NCBI RefSeq assembly: GCF_001651865.1
Contig: NZ_LPUX01000065.1
Location: 1 to 64,000, forward strand
DNA length: 64,000 nucleotides
Direction: 5' to 3'
Source of the DNA: Sinorhizobium glycinis
GTDB taxonomy: Bacteria > Pseudomonadota > Alphaproteobacteria > Rhizobiales > Rhizobiaceae
Made by a program: the position numbers and the translations under genes. Shown in pieces: positions 1-8,130 of the stretch. Every line of letters begins with the position of its first letter. Position 1 is the first letter of the stretch. The notes under the pieces were generated by a model. The model did not search any database. It had not been told where the DNA came from and saw only the letters and a list, made by a program, of their open reading frames with translations.

Positions 1-24
1 AGCTCGTCGACCAGCCGTGGAAGA

Positions 25-525
25 TCATGTCCATCGGACTCCGCGAATGGGCGCATCGGTCATGATCACCGCTCGTTGGTAGAAGAGACCAACATCGCCA
101 GGCATGCCCCCCGGAAAATTGATGATCATCGCCTTCAGCTTGTATCCCTGCGGCTTGCCGTAGGTCTGGTAGCGCTCGAAGAACTCCCGAGCCTTGCCCT
201 GGAGTGTCTCCGGCCAGTCACGGTCGCCGCTGTTGATCGCCCGGCCGCTGTCGGTGCAGAGTTCGGACGGGAAGCTATAGACCATCGCCTCGAACTTGCC
301 GTCCCGGACGGCATTCGCGACGAGACGGCGCACCATGGCGATCTCTTCCTCCGTCACGTGCTTCTGAAGGAAATCCGCTGCGAAATCCGCGTGCTTCTGC
401 TCCTGGATCGCCTTGAGCTTCCGCTCCTTGTCCATTTCCTCCATTTCCCTTTGGAGGACTTGCATGCGAAGCTCCTCCGCGCTTGGAGGTTTTACAGCGG
501 CGTCAATATTATGCTTCTCCGGCAT
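25..525 (-). CDS. Conserved hypothetical protein with coiled-coil N terminus
   Basis: A 166-residue soluble protein with no signal peptide or membrane segment. Residues about 15-45 are rich in Glu, Lys, Gln and Met with heptad-like spacing, suggesting a coiled coil; the rest is a compact mixed domain I cannot assign. The ATG at 525 was chosen over an upstream in-frame start at 609 because the added residues look like translated spacer and a weak purine-rich site (gaagtgga) precedes 525. It resembles short rhizobial hypothetical proteins, but this is only an impression. It reads toward the left edge and has no close neighbour that would suggest a role. Confidence 0.6.
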   Translation of the reverse strand: MPEKHNIDAAVKPPSAEELRMQVLQREMEEMDKERKLKAIQEQKHADFAADFLQKHVTEEEIAMVRRLVANAVRDGKFEAMVYSFPSELCTDSGRAINSGDRDWPETLQGKAREFFERYQTYGKPQGYKLKAMIINFPGGMPGDVGLFYQRAVIMTDAPIRGVRWT

Positions 526-973
526 CACGTTGATCCACTTCAAGAAAACTGGAAAGACCGTCGTCCGCGGACCCTTGTATAGAACGGTCGGCCTCAGGCT
601 TCCCACCAAGTGTGCTTCGCCGACTCCGACGGATTCGGCGCTCTCTCAACTCTTCATTCCCGGACAGAAATCGTAACCTAAGGATGAACACATACAGCAA
701 TTCAAAGCGCTACAGCGATCTTTGCGCGTCTGTTAAGACGCGCGGCGCTGTAGAGCCCGTGCCAGCAGGTATTCTCACCGAGAGTCCCTCGATCTTTCGA
801 CAGTAACGCTCAAGGGATCTACACGCTTACTGCGATGATCCGCCTCACCAGAGGCTCAAGGGAAATATTACAACTGCCCGCGCATGATGACAACTTGGTG
901 GGCGGCCACAAATCCGTCCGCAGGGCCGCATGCAAGGAGACTGCATGTCGCCCCGAACCGCTGCAGGTCCGAC
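526..973. other. Intergenic stretch with one dispersed repeat
   Basis: No convincing gene lies between the hypothetical protein and the GFA gene. ORFs here are antisense or Arg/Ser-rich shadows. The only recognisable element is the palindromic repeat at 691-754. Confidence 0.5.
691..754 (+). repeat. Dispersed imperfect palindromic repeat, copy 1
   Basis: The element begins catacagcaattcaaagcg and contains a stem gcgcgtct/agacgcgc nested inside outer arms ctacagcg/cgctgtag. Diverged relatives lie at 14313-14375 and, in the opposite orientation, at 16378-16434. All three are intergenic. The pattern matches a short intergenic repeat I associate with Sinorhizobium chromosomes (from memory, not searched). 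Confidence 0.6.
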
Positions 974-1453
974 TCAATCGAAAGTTCGAGCCCCCGGCTG
1001 AGCAGCCCATCCAGTATATTCTTGCAGCAGTCCTTCATAATCTTCCATAGCCGGCACCGTCCCGTAACTATGTACGGCAGGCGTCGTCGCCCACGGCAAT
1101 TTCTCACGGGTCCAGGTCTCGATGAAGGGCGCGAACCATTGTGTGTCGTCGAGCATGGTCGCACGAAGGTTGACGAACCAGTCCATGCCTTCCGGGCGCG
1201 TGAACATCCAGCTCATGCAGTGCGGGCAGAAATAGTGTCGCGTCGCGCCATGCAGGCCGCCGATTACCGGGTCGCCCCCGGTCACCGCGAAGCCTTCGCT
1301 CGGGATAGCGACACTCAGGGAGTAAGCGCTCGCAGTCATGCGCTGGCACCCCGTGCAATGGCAGGCCATGGTGAGCAGCGGCGGGGCGCTGACCTTGATG
1401 CGCACCTGACCGCAGCGGCACCCGCCTTCCCACGGAAGCGTTTTCATGCTCAT
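974..1453 (-). CDS. GFA-family (CENP-V/GFA fold) zinc protein
   Basis: A 159-residue protein with the zinc-ligand pattern of glutathione-dependent formaldehyde-activating (GFA) proteins: GGCRCG near the N terminus, CHCTGC about 25 residues later, and CPHC near residue 85. Members bind two zinc ions and some carry S-(hydroxymethyl)glutathione synthase-like chemistry, but most are uncharacterised, so the substrate is unknown. The ATG at 1453 follows a strong gggaggaaagggc ribosome site; a start at 1480 is possible but lacks one. A second, shorter GFA gene lies on the opposite strand at 13736. Confidence 0.85.
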   Translation of the reverse strand: MSMKTLPWEGGCRCGQVRIKVSAPPLLTMACHCTGCQRMTASAYSLSVAIPSEGFAVTGGDPVIGGLHGATRHYFCPHCMSWMFTRPEGMDWFVNLRATMLDDTQWFAPFIETWTREKLPWATTPAVHSYGTVPAMEDYEGLLQEYTGWAAQPGARTFD

Positions 1454-1579
1454 GCCCTTTCCTCCCTCAGTGATCCCCATGGCGCCGTGCGTTTCTTCAG
1501 ATACGCGAGGTCGCCATGCCCTTCGAACTGCTGTGTGTTCCTTGAATCAGTTCCGATTTTACGACCAGCAGCAACGGTT

Positions 1580-2140
1580 CTAGAAACCGGCGCCCGGCTG
1601 CGCGAGATATTCCTCCTCGGCCGGTGTCGAAGTCCGACCAAGGATCGGGTTGCGATGGGGAAAACGGCCGAACCGTTCGATCACCTCCCGGTGGCGAATG
1701 GCATAATCAAGGTAACCGGGGTCACCAAGCGCGGTAAAAAGCTTCACCGCCATCGTCTGATCGGTGAGGTTCTCGGAGTGCTCAAAGGGCATGTAGAAAA
1801 AGGGGCGCCATTCCGTCGGCACCGCAATATCGGCACTCGCACCGATCGCGAGCTTCGCCTCGCGCAGCGCAAGGCAGTCGGTCGCGTAGGCGAGCGGGGA
1901 GCCGCGATACATGTTTCGCGGCAACTGGTCGAAGAGGATAATGGCTGCGAGCCAGTTGCCTGGCGTCTGGCGCCAGACATTGGCGAGCCTTCTTGAAAGC
2001 GCCAGATGCGATGCCTGGAAACGCTGCACGCACTGTTGATCGAGGTCGGGACTTGGCGTGAACCAGTGGTCATAGGAAAGCTCCGTGAACCAGAACTTCA
2101 GCACCATTTCCGGCGTGCAGATTTCCGCTTCATCGGTCAT
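1580..2140 (-). CDS. DUF924 family protein
   Basis: A 186-residue soluble protein matching the DUF924 family in length and motifs: the N-terminal VLKFWF segment, the central FDQLPRNMYRG block, a PFEHSE motif and the C-terminal RFGRFPHRN block. The fold is TPR-like and all-helical; no enzymatic function is established. The start at 2140 is preceded by ggaggcagtcgc. The ORF is open upstream to 2278, but those residues are Arg-rich and not family-like. It stands alone, 126 bp from the GFA gene and 163 bp from the permease, all on the same strand. Confidence 0.85.
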   Translation of the reverse strand: MTDEAEICTPEMVLKFWFTELSYDHWFTPSPDLDQQCVQRFQASHLALSRRLANVWRQTPGNWLAAIILFDQLPRNMYRGSPLAYATDCLALREAKLAIGASADIAVPTEWRPFFYMPFEHSENLTDQTMAVKLFTALGDPGYLDYAIRHREVIERFGRFPHRNPILGRTSTPAEEEYLAQPGAGF

Positions 2141-2303
2141 GCGACTGCCTCCAGTGAGTCGCTCTTCAGATAGGATACGATCTTGCGGTTTCCACCGTAT
2201 GAATGTCCGTTTGCAGCGCCTGCGTTGCCAGATGACGTAAAACTCCGGCGAAAATGATGGCGAACCGAGCAAGTCCATCGCTTATCGCACGCAGACCCTT
2301 GCC

Positions 2304-4079
2304 TTACCGCAGCGGCCAGACCCACATCAACATCGGTACGGCGACGAGCACGATGACTATGGAGAGCGGCAGGCCGAGGCGCGGATAGTCGCTGAAGCGA
2401 TAACCGCCTGGCCCCATGACCAGCGTGTTGCACTGGTGGCCGATCGGGGTGAGGAAGTCGGAGCCGGCGCCGATCGCCACAGCCATCAGAAACGCATCCG
2501 GCCGGTAATCGAGCGCGGACGCGAAGCTCGCGGCGATCGGCGCCATGACCAGCACGGTGGCGGCATTGTTGAGGAAGGGTGTGACCGCCATCGCTGCGAC
2601 GAGGATGAGCGCGAGTGCGCCGGCTGGTGGCAGGTCGACCGCCATGCCACTTAACCAGCTCGCTATCAGGTCTGAGCCGCCCGTTGTGCGTAACGTATCG
2701 CTGACTGGGATCAGCGCCGCCAGCATGACGAGAATCGGCCCGTCGACGGCCCGATAAACTTCCCGCAGCGGGATGACGCGAAAGACCACCATCGCAAGCG
2801 CGGCTGCGAAGAAGGCGACCTGCACCGGCAGAATGCCGACCGCCGTCGCCCCCATGGCGGCAGCCAACACGAGCAGGGGCACCGGGGCGCGTCGGATGGT
2901 TCCGAGCAGGATATCCCGCTGCGCAAGCGGGAGACAGCTAAAATCCTGGAGGAAGGCCGGCAGGTCCGCCCGCGCGCCTTGCAAGACGACGATGTCGCCG
3001 GCCCGCAACCTTATACTGCCGAGCCGCTGCTTCAGCCGTTCGCCCTGCCGGCTTACGGCAAGCAGGTTGATATTGTGGTTGTGAAACAGCGCGAGCCGCT
3101 CCGCAGACATGCCGACCAGTGGCGAACCGCTGGCAATCACCGCCTCAATCGCTTCGATCTCGGTGCGCGCCGTCTCGGCGGACGTTGGCGATCGGTCGCC
3201 GGAGATTTTCAGCTTCGCCTGGGAAACGATGCGGTCGAGCGCAGCCGGGCCGCCTTCGAGCAGCAGGATGTCATCGGCCTCGATCACCACGTCGGGTAGC
3301 GGCGCCAGATGGGTGCCACGGCGGAAGATCGCAATGACGACCGCACCGCCGTCGCCAAGCCTTACGAGGCTGCTTAACGCCTTGCCGATCGCCGGAGAAC
3401 CGGGCGTAACCATGGCTTCGGACGTATAGTCGGTGATCTCGATCGCCTGCTGCACCGAGACCTGCTGGCTTTTTCGCTCCGGCACCAGCCGATAGGCAAA
3501 GAGCAGGAAGATCGCCCCTACCAGCGCCAGCGAAGCGCCGACGGGCGTGAAATCGAACATGCTGAAGCTCTCACCGGTCAGGTCCTGCCGTACCCGCGAC
3601 ACGACGACGTTGGGTGAGGTGCCAACCTGCGTCATCAGTCCGCCGATCAGCGCGCCGAATGCCATGGGCATCAGGAACACCGACGGCTGGACGTTCGAGC
3701 GCCGAGCGAACTGGAAGGCAACCGGGATCATGATTGCAAGCGCGCCGATGTTCTTGATGAAGGACGAAAGCACCGTGACGGTTACCACGAGTAGCGCGAG
3801 CTGTGCCCTCACTGAGTTGAGTTCCGGGAGGAAGCGTTGGATCGCCGCATCCACGACGCCGGATCGCGCAACGCCGGCGCTCACGATCAGCGCGCTGCCG
3901 ACGATGATCACGATGTCGTCGCTGAAGCCGTCAAAGGCATTGTCGAACGGCACGATGCCGACGGCCACCGCAAGCATCAGCGCCGAACAGGCAACGACGT
4001 CATAGCGGAAGCGGTCCCATATGAAGAAGACCATCATGGTGCCAATGACCAGAAACGAGAGGGACTGTTCGGCAGTCAT
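2304..4079 (-). CDS. SLC13-family anion permease with two TrkA-C domains
   Basis: A 591-residue inner-membrane transporter. Hydrophobic helices fill residues about 5-210 and 400-590, separated by a soluble insert (about 215-390) holding two TrkA-C (RCK-C)-like repeats, each ending in a hydrophobic 'DDILLLEG' or 'GDIVVLQG' strand. The paired motifs SSFIKNIGALAIMIP and TPFLNNAATVLVMAP are the NT/NN hairpin repeats of the divalent anion:Na+ symporter family. The substrate (sulfate, dicarboxylate or similar) cannot be read from sequence. ATG at 4079 or GTG at 4088 may start it; a gcagg precedes 4079 at eight bases. Confidence 0.85.
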   Translation of the reverse strand: MTAEQSLSFLVIGTMMVFFIWDRFRYDVVACSALMLAVAVGIVPFDNAFDGFSDDIVIIVGSALIVSAGVARSGVVDAAIQRFLPELNSVRAQLALLVVTVTVLSSFIKNIGALAIMIPVAFQFARRSNVQPSVFLMPMAFGALIGGLMTQVGTSPNVVVSRVRQDLTGESFSMFDFTPVGASLALVGAIFLLFAYRLVPERKSQQVSVQQAIEITDYTSEAMVTPGSPAIGKALSSLVRLGDGGAVVIAIFRRGTHLAPLPDVVIEADDILLLEGGPAALDRIVSQAKLKISGDRSPTSAETARTEIEAIEAVIASGSPLVGMSAERLALFHNHNINLLAVSRQGERLKQRLGSIRLRAGDIVVLQGARADLPAFLQDFSCLPLAQRDILLGTIRRAPVPLLVLAAAMGATAVGILPVQVAFFAAALAMVVFRVIPLREVYRAVDGPILVMLAALIPVSDTLRTTGGSDLIASWLSGMAVDLPPAGALALILVAAMAVTPFLNNAATVLVMAPIAASFASALDYRPDAFLMAVAIGAGSDFLTPIGHQCNTLVMGPGGYRFSDYPRLGLPLSIVIVLVAVPMLMWVWPLR

Positions 4080-4409
4080 GTACAACACCTGCGACGGACT
4101 GGACGCGACACGACGTCAGGCGCCCGCAGGGCTGCAACGCGTCACTCCTTCAAAAGGTCCACGTTCCCCCCTGGCGCCGCAGCTTGCGTGTCCGACTGTC
4201 TAACTGGTTCAAATCAACCCTTCTGCGCAACCGAAATGTTTAAGGGTTTGCGGTGAATTGCCCTGTGTCACCAGGAATCCGCAGGAACTTGATCCACTCT
4301 TTGACCATTGCGGCTTCGGGAATACAATGATGCACCAGTTAAACGTGCAAACAGCCCCGGCAGACGCCGAGTTTGTCGCGGCGTCGTGGCCGAAGCGGAG
4401 AACATCGCC
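4080..4409. other. Divergent promoter interval, no gene seen
   Basis: Spacer of about 330 bases between the leftward permease and the rightward lipoprotein pair. It should hold both promoters. No ORF with coding character or recognisable operator was found. Confidence 0.4.
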
Positions 4410-4688
4410 ATGCGGAGTGCCCTTTCTGCGGTTTTCGCAGCTCTGATGCTTGGCGCCTGCACCTCGACACAGACCGTCGGCTATGGCCCCAATCTCGAGC
4501 CGATACCCGGCAGCATTACCTATGGCGGCCAGCCGCGCACCAAACTCACCAAGGCGCCAGTCGGCAGTACCGTGCCGCACCGGTTTTTCGATGATTTCGG
4601 GCGCCGGGTCTCGGAAACATATATAATCGGGCCGGATCGTTCGCTACGGCTGACGAGCCGGCGTATCGATTACGATATCTTCGACTGA
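4410..4688 (+). CDS. Small lipoprotein, tandem copy 1
   Basis: A 92-residue predicted lipoprotein: a short positive N terminus, hydrophobic segment and lipobox LGAC at about residues 14-17. The mature part contains LEPIPGSITYGGQPRTKL and FGRRVSETY blocks shared almost word for word with the next gene. No enzymatic motif is visible; an envelope structural role is only a guess. The start was placed at 4410, giving a clean signal peptide after a cggagaac site. Confidence 0.75.
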   Translation: MRSALSAVFAALMLGACTSTQTVGYGPNLEPIPGSITYGGQPRTKLTKAPVGSTVPHRFFDDFGRRVSETYIIGPDRSLRLTSRRIDYDIFD

Positions 4689-4720
4689 GGCGGTATGAAC
4701 TCTGCAACGCGGAGATTGCC

Positions 4721-5023
4721 ATGAAAAATGTACTTTCCACCCTCTGCACCGTGCTGCTGCTTACCGGCTGCGAGATGACGACGTCGTCGGTGGGCTATTA
4801 TTCGTACGGGCTTGAACCCATTCCCGGCAGCATCACCTATGGCGGCCAGCCGCGTACGAAACTCACCAAGGCGCCGGTCGGAAGCATCGTGCCGCATCAG
4901 TTCATTGGCCCGTTTGGTCGTCGCGTCTACGAGACCTATGTGATCCAACCGGATCGCTCGCTGCGGCTGGTTAGCCGGCGTTATCGGGATTTCCTCCTCT
5001 TCGACGACGACGACGACGACTGA
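4721..5023 (+). CDS. Small lipoprotein, tandem copy 2
   Basis: A 100-residue paralogue of the gene 32 bp upstream, with a signal peptide and lipobox LTGC at about residues 14-17. The core from LEPIPG to SLRL is closely conserved between the copies, while the ends differ. This copy finishes with six consecutive aspartates, an unusual acidic tail. The pair evidently arose by tandem duplication and is probably co-transcribed. Function unknown. Confidence 0.75.
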   Translation: MKNVLSTLCTVLLLTGCEMTTSSVGYYSYGLEPIPGSITYGGQPRTKLTKAPVGSIVPHQFIGPFGRRVYETYVIQPDRSLRLVSRRYRDFLLFDDDDDD

Positions 5024-5115
5024 CGCGATAGCCGAGGTTTCCACATCCGGCGACAGGGGTCCATTTCCCACGGCACCGCGGCGTTCGCGCACCGCCGGCG
5101 CCCACACATACAAAG

Positions 5116-5454
5116 CTACGCTGCCCTGAGCAGCGTGACCGCCCGTTTGGCCACATCGGCGAAGGTGACGCCGAGTGCTGCGCCGCCTATGCCGATGACG
5201 CCGAGCGCACCCATTCCCATCAGCTTCCATTTGCGGACATCCTCGGTCACCGGCTTCATCTCGGCGATCTCATCTTTGACGAGCGTCATCGATCCCTCGA
5301 GCGTTCCAACCCGTCCGACGAGTTCGTCGATTCGCCGATTCATCGACGCCCGCCCGGCATCGGACCTGTCCTCCGACCGGCGGAAATCCTCCCGCAGGTT
5401 CTTCACCTCGGCGATCAGCGTCCCAAGCTGTTGGTGAACCGTGGCGTCAACCAT
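5116..5454 (-). CDS. DUF1515 family protein, last gene of lysis cassette
   Basis: A 112-residue protein that matches the rhizobial DUF1515 family: an N-terminal coiled coil (about 5-70, with a LVGRVGTLEGS heptad region) and one C-terminal membrane helix (about 80-100, GMGALGVIGIGGAALGV). Such small coiled-coil membrane proteins are common beside phage lysis genes, and its start overlaps the preceding lipoprotein gene by eight bases, implying translational coupling. A holin-like or accessory lysis role is inferred from position and topology only. Confidence 0.75.
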   Translation of the reverse strand: MVDATVHQQLGTLIAEVKNLREDFRRSEDRSDAGRASMNRRIDELVGRVGTLEGSMTLVKDEIAEMKPVTEDVRKWKLMGMGALGVIGIGGAALGVTFADVAKRAVTLLRAA

Positions 5455-5698
5455 CCCGGTGCTCCCCGTGCTTCGCGCATTCACCCTTGGTCCAGACCGA
5501 CGCGGCACAAAAGCCGACGACCGTCCGGTCTATCCTGCGCTGATCTGCCGCCGTGGCGCCGCGAACCCCCACGAGGTCAGTGCCGACCACGTCGCGCAGA
5601 CCGCTCACATTTGCCGGTCCCGAAGTTCCACAACCCGCCAGAAGCAGAGCAGGCATCATAGTCAAGGCGCTTCGCGCCAGCGCTTTTCGCCGCTTCAT
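5447..5698 (-). CDS. Rz1-like outer-membrane spanin (o-spanin) candidate
   Basis: An 83-residue lipoprotein: basic N terminus (MKRRKALAR), hydrophobic stretch and lipobox LAGC at about residues 20-23. The mature part is short, as in phage Rz1 lipoproteins. Its first 122 bases lie inside the 3' part of the preceding membrane-protein gene in another frame, the embedded/overlapping arrangement typical of Rz/Rz1 pairs. Spanin function is inferred from architecture and from the muramidase gene upstream; the sequence itself has no diagnostic motif. Confidence 0.55.
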   Translation of the reverse strand: MKRRKALARSALTMMPALLLAGCGTSGPANVSGLRDVVGTDLVGVRGATAADQRRIDRTVVGFCAASVWTKGECAKHGEHRDG

Positions 5699-5822
5699 TG
5701 TTTTGCCTTTCGATTGAAGTGCGGACCGCCTGAGCGCCGTTCTCGCGAATTTCCAGCACGACCCAACAGAGCGCGGCGAGCACAAGCACGCCGCCCGAAA
5801 ACCTGCCCCAGGGAAAACTCAT
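5577..5822 (-). CDS. Rz-like inner-membrane spanin (i-spanin) candidate
   Basis: An 81-residue protein with one N-terminal membrane helix (about residues 8-25, GGVLVLAALCWVVLEI) and a short periplasmic helix followed by a Cys-containing tail. The start at 5822 overlaps the stop of the muramidase gene by one base (TGATG). Its 3' end overlaps the downstream lipoprotein gene. The topology fits an i-spanin, although the periplasmic helix is shorter than in lambda Rz, so the assignment rests mainly on gene order. Confidence 0.5.
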   Translation of the reverse strand: MSFPWGRFSGGVLVLAALCWVVLEIRENGAQAVRTSIERQNNEAAKSAGAKRLDYDACSASGGLWNFGTGKCERSARRGRH

Positions 5823-6637
5823 CACCTGAGCCCCAGGGCTTCCCGAAACGCCGGCATCGATGAGATTGCGTAAATCGCAAAGCCGACGATCGTCACAAGA
5901 ATGGCAAGCTGCACCCGCCAGTCGAGCGCCACGAGGTTCAGTTCCTTGAGCCCTGTGATGATGGTTCCGCCTACGGTCAACAGCCATGTCCAGAACCGGC
6001 CGGAACGCGCCACAGCCTTGCGCCGCATCTCGGGCCGCACTGTCGACTCCGGCACTTCCTGCGCTGGTGCCGACGCCACATCCGGCGGGTGATAGGCAGC
6101 GAGCACCTCACGAAGCACCGCTTCCACCCTCCCCGGCTTCACCAGCGCTTTGTTGAGCCCATCTCCGGCATAGTAGGACTGGCCGCGCTTTACGCGCCGC
6201 CGATCGCCGCCGGTGTCTGCAAGCACCGGGAGCGACGCCCATTCCATCGCCAGCCGTCGGCCGAATTCGGTAACGCCGATCTCGCCGGCGATGAAGCCCG
6301 CGAGGCCGCGGCGGTTGAGGAGATGATATCCAAGCCTGTCCTGAAGCGCGGGCTCGAAGACCAGGTCTCTGCGCAGCGATGGTATTTCCTTCAGAAACCC
6401 AGTCAGCGTCGCCCGCATGAACTGGTAGGCGCCAGCCGCACTCGACCCATGCGCCTTTGACCAGCCCGCCTGGGCATCGATCACCTCGCCGAGCGTCATT
6501 GCGGTAAGCGGCTTCGCGAGGTCGTTCTGTCTGTGTGCATAGATGACATCATAAGAAGCGCGGTCGCTGCTACCGACTTCCGCCTGACGGATAAAGTCGA
6601 GCAGCATCGCCGCGCTGGAAGGCACGGGGTTGTTCAT
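5822..6637 (-). CDS. Phage-type muramidase (endolysin) with C-terminal membrane anchor
   Basis: A 271-residue protein. Residues about 10-175 look like a phage lysozyme-like muramidase: a candidate catalytic Glu in FIRQAEVGSS near residue 16, and HGSSAAGAYQFMRATL near residue 62, the core helix of this fold. Residues about 212-265 form two hydrophobic segments separated by KELNLVALDW, so the enzyme may be membrane-tethered or carry a fused holin-like part. The start at 6637 has a good aaaggtga site. It is the first gene of a four-gene overlapping lysis operon. Confidence 0.75.
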   Translation of the reverse strand: MNNPVPSSAAMLLDFIRQAEVGSSDRASYDVIYAHRQNDLAKPLTAMTLGEVIDAQAGWSKAHGSSAAGAYQFMRATLTGFLKEIPSLRRDLVFEPALQDRLGYHLLNRRGLAGFIAGEIGVTEFGRRLAMEWASLPVLADTGGDRRRVKRGQSYYAGDGLNKALVKPGRVEAVLREVLAAYHPPDVASAPAQEVPESTVRPEMRRKAVARSGRFWTWLLTVGGTIITGLKELNLVALDWRVQLAILVTIVGFAIYAISSMPAFREALGLR

Positions 6638-6660
6638 TGATCACCTTTTCTGTTGAGTGA

Positions 6661-6691
6661 CGAACAAAAACCCCGCCTCAATGGGGCGGGG
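6661..6691 (-). terminator. Rho-independent terminator
   Basis: Read leftward, a 7-bp G+C stem (ggcgggg/ccccgcc around a seven-base loop) is followed at once by five T's. It lies after the 6724-7077 gene and before the muramidase start, so it insulates the lysis operon from upstream transcription. Confidence 0.8.
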
Positions 6692-6723
6692 CATCGCAAT
6701 CTAAGACTAAATAGGCGCCCGCA

Positions 6724-7077
6724 TTAGTCTATCCGCGGGCAGCCGGGCTCGGCTCCAAAGATGACGCGATTGCGTTCTCCGCGGCTCCCGACACCCTTCA
6801 CCTCGATAGAGTGTCTCGTCGTTCGTCCGATCCTTGGGTTTCGGAGATATCGACGCGCCATATAGAGTGCTTGGCGCTCTGTGCACTGATATGCTTCTGG
6901 GTAGTCCTGTCGGTAGTATCGCCGTGGCCTGTACTCATCGTAGCGGGGGCGGTAGTCATCATGGTAACGCGGTCCGCCAGGACCGATATAGAGCTCGAAG
7001 TCTTGAGAGAAACTGTCCGTCGGAGCAATCATCAAGATGGCGATAGCTGCCGCGAGACGAGACGGGAAACGTCGCAT
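6724..7077 (-). CDS. Small exported Tyr/Arg-rich protein
   Basis: A 117-residue protein with a predicted Sec signal peptide (residues 1-24, cleavage near SFSQ-DF). The mature N-terminal third is full of Tyr, Arg, Asp and Pro (DDYRPRYDEYRPRRYYRQ), followed by a small globular part with two Cys residues. This composition is common in rhizobial exported hypothetical proteins. A terminator follows directly. Function unknown. Confidence 0.7.
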   Translation of the reverse strand: MRRFPSRLAAAIAILMIAPTDSFSQDFELYIGPGGPRYHDDYRPRYDEYRPRRYYRQDYPEAYQCTERQALYMARRYLRNPRIGRTTRHSIEVKGVGSRGERNRVIFGAEPGCPRID

Positions 7078-7196
7078 ATTGGGGTCTCCTCTCATCATTG
7101 AGCGTAAGTCTAATGCATCAATGATGAATGGAAGCAGAACGTTCCTTACCGGCGCCAGCGTTGAACCTTAACTATCCATCAAGGGTCTCAGTCGGT

Positions 7197-7955
7197 TCAG
7201 TGCTTGATTATTAAACCCTGACCTGTCGGCAGCGTGAGAACCATGTGCCCCCAAGCCGTCGCGAACTCGTTCCACATTTCATATTGATCCTCGTGCCCCT
7301 GAAACGCATAATCGTCCAAGACGATGGGAGCGCCCGGCACGATTCGATCCCACACTCTCTCGATGCACTCTCTCTCATATTTGGCGACATTCAAATCAAC
7401 GGAGAGATACGCAATTTTTCCGACTGGTGAGGCGTCCAAGGTCTCGGGCAAAGTCCCCCTAACCAGCCGGGCATTCTCGAACTTGGAAAAGTTGCGCTTA
7501 GCAATCTCGTAAACGTCCGAATAAAGGCCGTCGTTGGCGCGCTTGGCTTTCTCGGCGGCCTCTCCGCTTAGAGACTCCGTTGGAATACCGGCGAAAGTGT
7601 CAAACAACCAAAAGGTTCGGTCTTGTTTTCCAAAGTTCAAATATTCGCAGACTGTCATGGAAACCAGGCCGCCGTTCACTCCAAATTCGACAAAGTCGCC
7701 TTCGAGGCTTAAAGCGTTGCTGGCGGCCCAACAGCATACATGCGCCCGCCAGCGGATATCCGGAACGTCGCGCTTCTTTCCAAAGGCATGCTTGTTTCCG
7801 CTTCGCCCGAATTCCCAAGCCTCCTTGAATCTTGGTTCATCCAAAAAGCCGATATTCTTCTTCAGCACGCGCAAGTTATCGGCGTGGAAACCAGGGAGCG
7901 CCTTCTCCCCGTTGAAGAACAGATTCACGCGCTTTCGAAATTCGCGCATGCCCAT
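7197..7955 (-). CDS. TylF/MycF-family SAM-dependent O-methyltransferase
   Basis: A 252-residue class I methyltransferase of the TylF family. The signature motif I is GDFVEFGVNGGLVSM (residues about 86-100), followed by FWLFDTFAGIP (motif II region) and the metal-binding aspartate segment IVLDDYAFQGHEDQY near 212. Family members methylate sugar hydroxyls, so a role on a surface glycan or a secreted sugar is likely. The start at 7955 follows a gaggatatcacc site. It is divergent from the glycosyltransferase/epimerase genes on the other strand and probably belongs to the same glycan-modification group. Confidence 0.8.
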   Translation of the reverse strand: MGMREFRKRVNLFFNGEKALPGFHADNLRVLKKNIGFLDEPRFKEAWEFGRSGNKHAFGKKRDVPDIRWRAHVCCWAASNALSLEGDFVEFGVNGGLVSMTVCEYLNFGKQDRTFWLFDTFAGIPTESLSGEAAEKAKRANDGLYSDVYEIAKRNFSKFENARLVRGTLPETLDASPVGKIAYLSVDLNVAKYERECIERVWDRIVPGAPIVLDDYAFQGHEDQYEMWNEFATAWGHMVLTLPTGQGLIIKH

Positions 7956-8130
7956 GGTGATATCCTCGCAGTGTGAAGATGGAACCGAATTACAAGGGCC
8001 CGATCAGGGCGCGAGTTGCGGCATCTGACTGTTCCGGGCTGACGGGACGGGCGTGGGCGATGAATTCATTGACTCTTTCAAACTATCAGAACAGAGAGGG
8101 GCGCGCACATGCAAACTCCGAGGATGCCTC

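Noticed and set aside
884..1996. Long rightward ORF of about 370 codons
   Set aside because: It lies antisense to the GFA and DUF924 genes, which have clear family motifs and ribosome sites. It is Arg/Ser/Ala-rich with no signature.
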